Of a DNA stretch of 64,000 nucleotides, positions 12,530-22,094 are shown piece after piece; within the stretch, counting starts at the first letter, position 1, and each line of letters begins with the position of its first letter. Where the stretch lies: positions 23,105 to 87,104 of the forward strand of contig NW_024883420.1 in the NCBI RefSeq assembly GCF_019059575.1. The letters are read 5' to 3'. The stretch comes from Amphibalanus amphitrite (lineage: Eukaryota; Arthropoda; Thecostraca; Balanomorpha; Balanidae). A program made the translations under genes and the position numbers. Under the pieces are notes generated by a model. That model was given only the letters and a program-made list of their open reading frames with translations, was not told where the DNA came from and searched no databases.

Positions 12530-13330
12530 ACTACTTGGGCATGCGGGCAGCGGGGTCGGCGTGGCTGCCTGCGGCTGCGGCCACACATCTTGGCGTCCTG
12601 GAGGCGGAGATGCTGATGGTGGCATGAGTCATCACTGGCTGCCCGATTTCCATGCTCCAAGACTCGCCGTGAGGGCCGAGGCGGGCGTCGTGCCGATGGA
12701 GAGATGAGGAGGGATGCGCTGGCATCGCGCCTACTGGCGAAGGCGCTCTCCCTCCCGTCGGAGGACCCGCTGCGTCGTGGCGGAAGCCCCCCCCCCAACC
12801 GTGACTGAAGTCAGTGACCGGCTGGAGAGAGCGCGGGGGAGCGGTGTGGGACCACTGGAGTGGCGCTGCCCGCCGAGGCGCGCTTATCCACGAGACTGCC
12901 CCCGTAGACGCCAACAGACGGCGTCACGGTCCACCTGGACCTGCTGCCGATCGGGGCGTCCGCGACAGCGAGGAGGAGTGCTGCGGAGGCGTGCCTGGGA
13001 GCGCTCCCGCAGCGTGCGACGTGGGCCTGGGTCGACGGGTCTGCGACCGGGGGAGTAATAGGAAGGCGGCGCTGGGGTCCTCACCGAGCACCCAGACAGT
13101 ACAACATTGGTACTGCGGGAGGCGGCGGGGAGGATTTGCTCCATTTACCGATCTGAGATGGTGGCGCTCAAGACGGCAAAGCAACATCTCCTGAAGCACC
13201 CGTCCTTCGAGGAAGACCCCATAATCATTTGCTCCGACTCGCAGGCGTCGCTGGCGACGCCACGAGGTGGACAAGTGGCCCAGACACCCCCCCCCCCCTC
13301 ATCCCCTAGGTGCCGCCATCTGGGAGTATA
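12530..13330 (+). pseudogene. R1/Jockey-type LINE ORF2 fragment: RT tail and RNase H, broken
   Basis: Translation gives the region after a reverse transcriptase (about 12690-12790, with LLAKALSLPSEDPLR) and then an RNase H domain. The RNase H has WVDGSATGG near 13030, IYRSEMVALKTAKQHL near 13142-13190 and IICSDSQASLA near 13225-13257. The three acidic catalytic residues (D in VDGS, E in SEMVAL, D in SDSQ) are all visible. WVDGSA and the rest lie in different frames, so at least one frameshift separates them, and stops interrupt the part upstream. The piece is truncated at both ends and not functional. It lies inside the candidate CACTS element, so it was either inserted there or carried along. 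GC content is high, unlike the AT-rich LINE at 20-26 kb, which belongs to another clade and lacks this RNase H. Confidence 0.75.
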
Positions 13331-13598
13331 TGATGGCCCTAGTGGCTGTAGGGGGCCGAAGAATCCACCATAGAAGGAGGGCGGCGATAGCCCGATTAAG
13401 CTGGGCGTCCAGTGGAGCCTCGGCTCTATCATGGGCATTGGGCAAGGACTCTGCGAGCACCCCCGTCTCCTCCATCTTCGACGGCACTCCAGTCAGAAAG
13501 CTGTCCCCAACCGAGTTTCCCAGCAGCATGGGCCACATGAAACCGAACAGCGCCGAGCCGCTCGACGCTGAGGACCAGGCGAGAGTAACAGTGAAAAG

Positions 13599-14506
13599 GT
13601 GAAACGCTCGAAACGGCGCGCGCCGCCGGCCGAGGGCGCCGAGCCGGCCCAGGCCGGCTGCGGGTCAAACAGAAGCCGTCTCCGCGGCGGCCGCCCAGTG
13701 ACAGCGACTCGGACTGACGTCGAGGCACCGCTGCCGCCTCCGCCGACCAACCCGCCGCCCAGCAAGGGCAGTTTGAAGGCGGCTGCGCCGGTGAAGGTGG
13801 CGCGGCCTGGCAGGGGCCGCGGCCGGCCCACTCCCAGCTACCCGTCCCGCGAGGTGCTCAGTACCACCGACTCGTCCGATTCTGAGGCAGCGCCGTCGGC
13901 GGGCCGCCGCCAGCAGTGACGACGACCGGCTGGCGGCGTTCGCGCGGGACTTGTCCGACTCCTGGTACTCGGACTTGCCGCCCAAACTGGACGCCGGCGG
14001 CGTGAGCACCAGCAACGCCAATAAAAAGTCCACCTTCATCCGGCTCTTCTCGCACCGTGTCAAAAGGACTACGCCGCGCGGCCGGCCGGCCAACTCGAAT
14101 GAGCGCAGCGAAGGGCACACGTCCCCGACGGCGGCACTGGCGCCTCCCGCCGCGCCGCTGCCGGCGTTGCTGGCAACGCCGATCCAGGCCCATCGATTTC
14201 TACTGTTTTGTTGCCTACGTGCCGCTGCCGCCGCTCAGCCAGCACAATGGCGTGCCGGTGTTGCGCTGTCGGATCGAAAAGCGGCTCGTGCAGCGGACGG
14301 ACGGGTGCGGCCCGCGCGATGAGCCGCCGCCGCACACCGAGCTGCGCCGCGCGGACGTGAAGGTGGAGCTGGCAGCGGCCTGCTCAGTCTTGGCTCAGTC
14401 CCCTCAACGGCGTCGACCGGCTCTCCGGCGATTTGCGGTCAGAAACGCCGCCGCTTCTGGGACCAAGGTGTCAGAGCGCGGCGCTGCCCGTGAGACGTTA
14501 AGTTAG
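13599..14506 (+). pseudogene. GC-rich coding relic in three frames, unidentified
   Basis: Three consecutive stretches look protein-like, each in a different plus frame. From 13599 to 13919 there is a basic, proline-rich segment with GRGRGRP (AT-hook-like) and TTDSSDSEAAPS. From about 13910 to 14180 there is SDDDRLAAFARDLSDSWYSD followed by KKSTFIRLFSHRVKR. From about 14190 to 14380 there is PIDFYCFVAYVPLPPLSQHN followed by RCRIEKRLVQR. No GT/AG pair joins them convincingly, so either single-base indels broke one gene or they are exon pieces fused by capture. The low-complexity Ser-Asp and basic content suggests a nuclear host protein, but I do not recognise it. It sits within the candidate CACTS element downstream of a LINE fragment, which would fit transduplicated host DNA. 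Confidence 0.4.
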
Positions 14507-15541
14507 CACAGGCAATGTCGTCTGCACTCCTTGCAGTTCATGTTGAATACACAACCATGTTGCGAAGTAATAGGCGCCGGGTTTTTCAGTTCATAGAACT
14601 TTTTCCCTGGCTATTACACCCCACAACCGAACACTGACACCTTGCACAAGTATGACTGTGTGTATGAATGTTAATAAATACATGAACCAATGTTGTGTTT
14701 TCGGTTCCAGTACCTTCTTTGGGCACCTCGGCAACAAGTAAGTAATCCGTTAGCTTTGCCACACCTAAGATAGGCTCCCACGTTGTTATTTGCTCCCGGG
14801 TTAACATAAACCGGTTTAACGTAACTTTTGCATCCCGGCCAAAATTGCCGGGTTAACTGTCCCACCGCTCGAGACTGGCGCTAGGCTGGCCGAGCAAAAA
14901 AAAAGTTTGTCCGCGGCTTCGTCTTATTCGCAGCTGCTGGACACGGGGGAGGGGGGAGGAGGGGCTGCATCGGACGAAAAGCGGCCTCTGGTATTAACTG
15001 GATTTTTTTGCCAGCTGGCGCCGTATGGTGGCGCTAGCAGAGCTTCTTACATATCAATGCTAGATATAAAAGAATAAATATTTACCAATCAATTTTTCAT
15101 TTAAAGCCATTTGAAATATTTATGTCCATCCTACTACCGCGCTTAGGTATATCTAAAATTAAATACCTTTCGTGCGTCGCCAGCTGGCCAGCCAGCTGAC
15201 GCAATCCAGCTTTTACCAAAGCCCCGAAAAGCGATGACGTGAGCCCTAATATTGGCTTCACCACACAATTTGAGCCCTCAAACTGGAATCAGGTGAGCTC
15301 GAAAATGGGGATCAGGCTGAAAACTGGTATCATAGTGAGACTAGTTTTAGAGCTTGACACCGATAATGGGTACTGACTGAGCACTGTTTCTGCGATCAAT
15401 GATACTGATTTAAGGGATCGTATGAGCCCATGTGGCGTTGCTCAGAAAGTATTCTCGAAATGTGCTGTCTGTTTTGAATATGGTACATTAGCCCGAAAAC
15501 TGGTCTCTGAGCCCGAAAATCGGGACACTGTTTTCTCAGTG

Positions 15542-15953
15542 AAGGCACTCACTGCACCCGGCTACGGGGTGCGCTCCCTCGGGAGCAGCGGTGCGTGCCG
15601 CTCCAAGGGAGCAGCCCGCATGAGATAAAGTTGCCTGTCCAGCCCGGAGGGGTAGCGGCGTGGAGGAGAAGGATTTCAGTTTCCTGAGGACAGAAGCACG
15701 GAACGGTGTGTATAGGGTCTCCGATACAGAGGTCATATGGAGGTGCACAGAAGTCTATGGTTCTCCGATCCAAAGGTACAGCTCGGCAGTCCAGCCATGT
15801 GAGGTCGTCGGTCAGTGCCCCGACCGCGACAGAAACTCGACAATGGAGGGTGACACGAACACGACCGACCGACACTGGTCGTCGGTCACCGCACCGATTT
15901 AGCACCGCCCGTTCTGGTCAGACCTGTGTGCCATATGTATAGTCAGTCACGTA
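15542..15953. other. No gene seen between two elements
   Basis: GC-balanced sequence with a small palindromic motif (GGTGCGCTCC.. GGAGCAGC..) near 15570-15615. No gene or transposon end was recognised. Confidence 0.35.
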
Positions 15954-15961
15954 GCTACAGC

Positions 15962-17799
15962 CAGGGGCGGCGCCACGGGTTTTCGATAGGGGGGGACGGG
16001 GACCGAAAATCGAAAATCCCAAAAGTAGATACTGATCGTGTATGCAAAAAAAAAAAAAACGAGGCACGTAACGCCGCGAAACTTGGCAAGGCCCAAAACA
16101 CATCGAATGGTGCATCCCGTTTCCAAACTTATCCTAGGACACCTAAGATCGATCACCTTTTCAAGCATCCTTGCCTCTAAATCAAAATTTGCAGTCTTGC
16201 CAACTCAAAGCTGGTTTCCTATACAAGCTGCGAATTGCTTAGGTATGAATAGCAGTGCCAGCTATTCTTACGTTTCGTACTTTCAAATTTTCGATCTTAC
16301 GTCTGGTCAGCTTCAGGGCTTCACCATCATATAGTCATGGAGGAAAAGTGGGAATGTCTTCTGCTCTGACAAGTGCGCCAAAACTGCAATATAATTTCAG
16401 AATCATGACATCACCACCTGATCCATATGCAACGGGCAAGGTGCAGCTAATGGCTAGCCGTCAGTGGTCATGTCATCGGTGGTCACTCAAAAGGCCATGC
16501 TAGGTCATGGAAGGTCACCAGCCGTTATTTGATCACACTTTCTGATGGATTTTACTTGCCAAGAGCTTTGCGGGAAAAACGAGCGCATGCATCGTTGAAA
16601 AAAAAAATGAGTGAAAGGGTCTCAGGTCCGGCGACCTCTGCAGGTGAAATGCCCCAGGGTAGGATTCCGGTCCTTGTTGATTAACTTCTTCAAAAATGGC
16701 AGTAGAGCTGTGATGTCGGCACCATTGTGTTCGTCATGATCGAGCTGGCACGACCTGCATCGTTCTCATATTCACCCTCCAATCGTAACAACTACAGCAG
16801 GGATTGGCAAATGGCGGGGCACCTCCTTTGGGAGGTAATGAAGGTCTCTGGAAACCTCATCCCACATCTCTTTAGCATTAGTGGTTCTCCTTATGGAACA
16901 GGTTTCTTGACTGGTCTGTTTCACCCCAGAATTCAAAGACTAGTCAAGGTAAAACCGAGCGCACCACAGTGAGCACAATTTGATAAGCTGGTGTGTCTCA
17001 ATTTTCATGTAGGACCTTTCACGTATCACGGACCTAAAACCCTTTCGTGCACTCATGCAAAAGCAACTGCCATGTTTCAACAGCTGGTAATGGCATTTTC
17101 ACAGCCGCTGACGTAAGAAGGGGAGGGATGGGGGGCTCGATTAGACCCCCAGCCGTTCGGCCGCCGACCGAACTTAGTTTTGCAGAAAAACGAGTGCTAT
17201 CGAACCCCTTGACGAGAGGGAGCCGATGCTATATCCAATTATAAGGTCTTGGGCTACTGCGTGCTTTTTTGGTCCTGCCTGTGATCTATCCGAACACTTC
17301 TCCCCACAAGTGCTGGGGTTAAATGGCATAGATTTCAAATGGTTCCTGTGGTAGAACTGCCATGCTTGAATTTGACTAATTAGGAATGGAAAATTTTCAT
17401 ATAGTAACGGAAATTTATGGAATTTCAGTGAACTTGGTTTTATCGGCAATGGGGTCTGGCAGTGGGGTGGGAAGGTAATAAATAATAACCCTGCCTGGCG
17501 CCCCAAAAAGGGGGCACGATCCCCGAGGCCCTGCCGATCACCTTATAACTACGGGCATCACAGCTCCACACCTTTTGCAGATGGCCAGGGCCTAGGACCC
17601 CCTGCGATGCATCCCAACAGCAATCTTTATTCAGAACCTGCCTTTGTTAACCAACGATGCATTAAATGCGACGGATAGCTCTATAATGCATTATTATCAA
17701 CTATTGAACGGGCCTCGCCGATAGGGGGGTACTGTACCCCCCTAACTTTCGATAGCGGGGGACCTGTCCCCCCCGTCCCCCCCGGTGGCGCCGCCCATG
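15962..17799 (-). mobile_element. hAT-like element, GGGCGGCGCCAC family, copy B
   Basis: The ends are CAGGGGCGGCGCCACGG at 15962 and GGTGGCGCCGCCCATG ending at 17799. An exact 8-bp target duplication, gctacagc, lies at 15954-15961 and 17800-17807. It is the reverse complement of copy A over most of its length. A 430-bp segment (about 16667-17098) is absent from A. This segment holds short open stretches on both strands that I cannot assign, and it may be a remnant of the internal region lost from A. Copy B lacks the MULE insertion and so shows the empty site. Confidence 0.94.
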
Positions 17800-17807
17800 G
17801 CTACAGC

Positions 17808-18290
17808 CTCGCTACAACCATTGATTCATGTGTTGGAATTTCTACGAACTTGATAGGAAATCGGTACATGGAATGGCATACATGATGCAGTGCGTGATAC
17901 CTGGGTCCTCTCAATATGCGCTATTGCACTGTGTGCTAGACATTTTCAATCACGGGAAAATTAATTTTGGATGCATTCAAAATATGCATGGGTACTATTG
18001 GTAACGTCTATAAAGGAAGAAACTCTTGAGTAAACAGAGTAGGTAACTGTCAAAAGGGCAGCAAGAGCTATTTTTAGAACCAGATTCGTGAAAGTAGAAT
18101 ATTCAATCTACTATATATTTGATAACTATTTCTAAGAATCGCATAAGCATGCCCACTCTAGGAAGCTATTTGCGCAAATTTTCATGAGAATGTAGACGGT
18201 TCGCAGATGGTTCGTCTGACCCTTTGGTGATTCAGTCGTTCCAGTTCAACTGCTGTTCCAATCCTCGATTTGCCATCTGACCTTCTTGGA
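17808..18290. other. No gene seen
   Basis: AT-rich unique sequence with no reading frame of note and no transposon end recognised. Confidence 0.35.
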
Positions 18291-18294
18291 TTCA

Positions 18295-18450
18295 GTCTGA
18301 CGTTGTGCTTGACTGATCCGACCCTCTGGTGTGCCTAGCCGACCCTCTGGTGCCTCTAGCCGCCACTCCTTTGATCCTGTCTGACCCTCCTTTGATCCTG
18401 TCTGACCCTCCTTTGATCCTGTCCTATCCTCCGCTGTTCCTGACCGGCCC
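18295..18450. repeat. 21-bp minisatellite (about 6-7 units)
   Basis: The unit CTTTGATCCTGTCTGACCCTC is perfect for two to three copies at about 18368-18430, with diverged copies on either side (CCGACCCTCTGGTG type). The 176-residue minus-strand frame across it (18246-18776) reads a Gly-Ser-Lys-Glu-Gly repeat. It is explained by the 21-base period and not called a gene. Confidence 0.8.
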
Positions 18451-18470
18451 TCTGGTGACCCGAGCCGACG

Positions 18471-19915
18471 GCGGCGGTCGCTCCGCCGGGAATCCTCGCG
18501 CTCCACCGTTTGTCGATCCAGAACCTGAGAAGTCAGCTCGCTTTTCAGGAAAGGTCCCGTGAGGGGTGCCTGTGCGCAGTTCAGCAGCAATGAATCGTAC
18601 ACACAGCGGCAATAAACGTCACTGGCCGTCGACAGTAGCCTCAGGGCTTCCACGAACAACACTGTAAGTTCGCTCGCGCCGCCAGCTGCTGGTCTAATTA
18701 AACTATATGACCCATAAGTCTTCAGTTGTGTGTCTAATCTCAAAAGATTCTTTGAAATAATTTGTGGTTGGAACATAGGGATTCATTCAAACAAAATGCA
18801 TCCATTTAGGTTTCTTCCATTTTGCTGATTACTTTTCTAGCCTCACGTGTGTTGGTGCGGCAGAGCTATGTTACGACGTGGCGCTGCGGGCGGACATTCA
18901 TTGCCCGACGGAATTTATTGGCTAGCAGGGGTGAAACAACGACATAGAGATGAAGAATCATTCATCCAGACCTTCCTCCTGATGAATGCCAGCCACGGAT
19001 TGCCTCGGTTTGCAATTTTAATAGTTTCTGCCCACTCGGGCCACTCGGTAAAGCGAAGCTTGGTCAGCTCAAAATTCTTACGGTTAGCTCGCCTGTAAAA
19101 TAATGGCGTTGAACAAATAGCTTTGGGCCTTAGTGCAGCATTGGTTGGTCAGGCTTGTACATTTTGAAGCAGCGAAGCAACGAAGCAAACCACATGAAGC
19201 AAAGAAGTATCAAAGCAAAATATCTAGCAGCGTTCACAAACACACTGCTTGTTTGGCTTGCGGTCCGGTCGGACAGGTCGACGGCTCCGTTTGCCCGCGG
19301 CACCAGTCCGGTGTCGGTGAGGGCCGCCATCACTCCGTATCGCCCCCACAGAACGACCGGCCGCCGGGCGCCGGCAAAGGTCGCGGTCTCCACCCGCCGC
19401 GACTGAGCCGAACAGAACACCCTGCAGCCGCTGAGGGTGACCGATGTCCGACCGCCGCGCCGTCTGTCCAGCCGACACTCAGCCGACATTCGCGCTACTG
19501 ACGGCAAGTCAGAATAAGGCTGGCTTTCTCGGAACTGCAAATACTAATAATGCTGCGCACCTTTCTGTGACCTTTCTTAATTCAAAATCATTTGAATTTT
19601 TATTATTCGCACCTGCTGACCTCTTTTGAAGCATTATGTGGTGATGTATATTGACTATTAATAGCTAAATTAGCTACGAATTCACATATTCTCCCTTAGA
19701 ATGACATATAACTTGGTAAATATTAACTTTCTTTCGGTAAAAGTGAACTATTTCGGATAGCCATTGCACAAAGATGCTTGTTTAATTGTCCTTAACCAAC
19801 CCTGTCCTTGGACTCTAACTTCTCACTTTCCTGTAAAGAAGGCATTAATTGATGATTCGACATCCACAGATAAAGGAAACCAAATACAACTTAATTTTAG
19901 GTTCTGTTCCAGAAG
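18471..19915. other. No gene seen; upstream flank of the LINE
   Basis: A GC-rich island at about 19250-19480 has overlapping frames on both strands without recognised domains. AT-rich sequence follows from 19560 to 19915. Confidence 0.35.
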
Positions 19916-20096
19916 GCTGTTCAGTTCGGCCTTGACCTCCGCCCGGGTCGGGTCGCTTGCGCTGTGCTCCGCTGTGCCGCTCCTTGCCTGTGACCGACCG
20001 CGCCGCCGTGCCGTGCCGTACACGACCCACGGCGAGTTGCGAGTGAGAGAGTGATTGTCGACGGCGGCCCAGCGGCCCTGATCGCACTGAGGAGCC

Positions 20097-20957
20097 ATGA
20101 CCATCGATCGCCAGGAGTTAAAGGAGGCGTTCATGTCCTGTCTCGAGGATGACGCTATTTTCGACCGCCTGTGTAACAGACTAGCTGAGCGCATCGAGGC
20201 TTCGGTCAACTTCGCAGTGGCAGAGGCGGTCGCAGAGAAGGACAGAGAAATACAGGAGCTGAAGCAGGAGCTACAGGAGACTGCTAACCAGGTAAACGAG
20301 CTAGAACAATACTCTAGAAAGCAGTTCATCAACATTAACGGTGTCCCCGAAACACAGGGAGAAGCCGTAACCCAGAAAGTGTTTGAGATCGCCCGAGCTG
20401 CAGGCGCGGAGCTGGCTCCTGGCGACCTGGATGTCGCCCATCGTGTAGGCAGGCCCAGAGACGGCAAAAACCGAACCATCATTGCAAGGTTTGCAAGCTT
20501 CACGGCTCGTCAGAGGGTCTATGAAAAGCGACGCGAGCTCCGCAACGCAACCACCGTGGCTGGGTCCTCGCTAACGACCGCTCAACTGCGAGAGATCTAC
20601 ATCTCAGACAGCCTCACAAAGCGAAACGAAGAAACGATGTACATCGCTAGACAAATGAAGAAAAACGGCAGCGTCTGGGCTGCATGGACCGATAACGGAA
20701 AAATGAAGATCAAGATAGAGAAGAACGGGCCTACAAAGACCATCCAGTCGACGAAAGATCTACGGGAGCTGGTCGGTGACGGGCCGAGTCCCGCCCCACC
20801 GGCTGGTGGGCCTGGAGCCGCCGCTGGAACGACCGGACCGGGAAGCGCTGGCGTGCCGCGCGGTGACGAGGCGTCTGCCCGCGGGCGCCGCCAGCCGTCC
20901 CGCCAAGCGGCGCGGGCCCGCCGGGCCGACGACCGGTCACCAGCACCTGTCAGCTGA
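20097..20957 (+). CDS. LINE ORF1 protein, coiled coil plus RNA-binding domain (286 aa)
   Basis: The intact frame begins at a good context (gagccATGa) just after the GC-rich leader. Residues about 40-75 form a charged heptad-rich coiled coil (EKDREIQELKQELQETANQV). Residues about 75-160 have the fold signature of L1-like ORF1 RNA-binding domains (transposase_22/RRM): QFININGVPE, then DLDVAHRVGRPRDGKNRTII, then RQRVYEKRREL. The C-terminus is Pro/Gly/Arg-rich and basic. Proteins of this kind trimerise, coat the element's RNA and act as nucleic-acid chaperones during target-primed reverse transcription. The following ORF2 is 1.1 kb away, longer than usual, so the two are not translationally overlapping. 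No stop or frameshift is seen, so this ORF could still be expressed. Confidence 0.85.
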   Translation: MTIDRQELKEAFMSCLEDDAIFDRLCNRLAERIEASVNFAVAEAVAEKDREIQELKQELQETANQVNELEQYSRKQFININGVPETQGEAVTQKVFEIARAAGAELAPGDLDVAHRVGRPRDGKNRTIIARFASFTARQRVYEKRRELRNATTVAGSSLTTAQLREIYISDSLTKRNEETMYIARQMKKNGSVWAAWTDNGKMKIKIEKNGPTKTIQSTKDLRELVGDGPSPAPPAGGPGAAAGTTGPGSAGVPRGDEASARGRRQPSRQAARARRADDRSPAPVS

Positions 20958-22094
20958 GAGGCCTGGATCACATCAAACTGCCAGCGACCGGCAAGGCCCA
21001 TGCCACGAACAAGGTACGAATCTACGTGACGCATACACGTCCCCCTCCCCCTTAGCCCCGCCCGGCTGACAAGACGCGGCCCTTCGAGGGGTCGGCTGAC
21101 GGGCCGGCCGGCCGGCCGGGCGCGCGGCTCGCCGGTGTATCGGGTTGACAGGTAGCGCGCCAGCTGGTGGCCTGTGGCACCACTTCGGCGGAGCTGGCCG
21201 TGCCAGTTTTTTTTTTTTGCGGGGTGATGCGTGCGGGGACCACTTGAGTGCTGGACGCTGTGTCTTAAAGTATTCAAAATCATTCTGTTAATTGTGTCTA
21301 ATGATATTTATTAATAAAATGGTTCGAGGTCATACTGGCCAACCCGTATCCTGGTAGAGTGTGGCCGACCGGGATCTGCGGTGTCGTTGGAAAGTGCCCA
21401 TCTGGCCCTCGGCGCGTACCAGCGAGGTGAGCCCCGCTGGTCCCATGTTGTGAACCTGCTGATCCATGGTGTTGCGACGGGACGGCACAATCCACGATGC
21501 GTATCGGAGGGTGTAACGGGTCCAGCACTGGCGCGTTCCGGGGGGGGGGGGGGGGCACTATCGAGTATCGAGGTACCTTACCGATTAAATACCAGACAGA
21601 CGCTGCCCCGGTTGGCTAGTGTGCAGGCTGACCTGTTGAGTGTCTCGGCGGGATGCGCCTGTCAACCCTCGTTGTGTCTGGGTGGGACGGACTGACCCGC
21701 GGTGTGCCCCGGTGGTGGGGTGTGCTCAGCCGATCCATGGTATACACCAGCTGGACAGGCCCTACCCTCGGCCGACCTATGGTGTGTCCGACTGGGCGTG
21801 TCAGACGGATCTCTGATGTTGATCATAGAGTGCACTAGTGAGATACTGGTCCGTGGCGATATATCTTGATTGTGTCATGGCGCATGTCGATTATATGTGT
21901 TCCCTGGTTTACAAGTGTATGTTTTTGTTTGGTCACGATTAGTTATTCTGCATTACTCAGTGCATTAGTATTGATGTTTCAATCGAGTTTTTGGGGTCGC
22001 CGAGCCGCTGTCGTATCGTGCTAGCGCCGTTCCCATAAGCCCACTCGCGTGGTCGTCTGCCGCTGCCGCCACCGGGATCGTCTGCTTACCTAAG
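20958..22094 (+). other. Long GC-rich spacer between LINE ORF1 and ORF2
   Basis: There are no recognisable domains. It includes GGCC-rich runs (21100-21130), a 10-T run near 21210, an AATAAA near 21314 and a 15-G run near 21541. From 21340 to 21830 it has loosely repeated GGTGTG/CCGACC motifs. It may hold a translation-reinitiation leader for ORF2 or an unrecognised insertion. Confidence 0.45.

Larger units (their letters stand above)
10558..15541. mobile_element. Candidate 5-kb CACTA/CMC-like element with CACTS ends
   Basis: The left end reads CACTCAGAAAACA and the right end is the complement of CACTGAGAAAACA. Subterminal regions hold dispersed GGGCTCA motifs on the left (about 10590-10765) and the inverted TGAGCCC form on the right (about 15240-15520). 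Such arrays are typical of CACTA-type subterminal repeats. The bases AA flank both outer ends, consistent with a 2-bp target duplication, though that could be chance. No transposase is seen. The interior instead holds a LINE fragment and GC-rich coding relics. The two ends could belong to separate insertions, so the call is moderate. Confidence 0.55.

Noticed and set aside
18246-18776. 176-codon minus-strand frame
   Set aside because: Half of it is a 21-base minisatellite, which keeps any frame open; the rest has no domain or exon borders.
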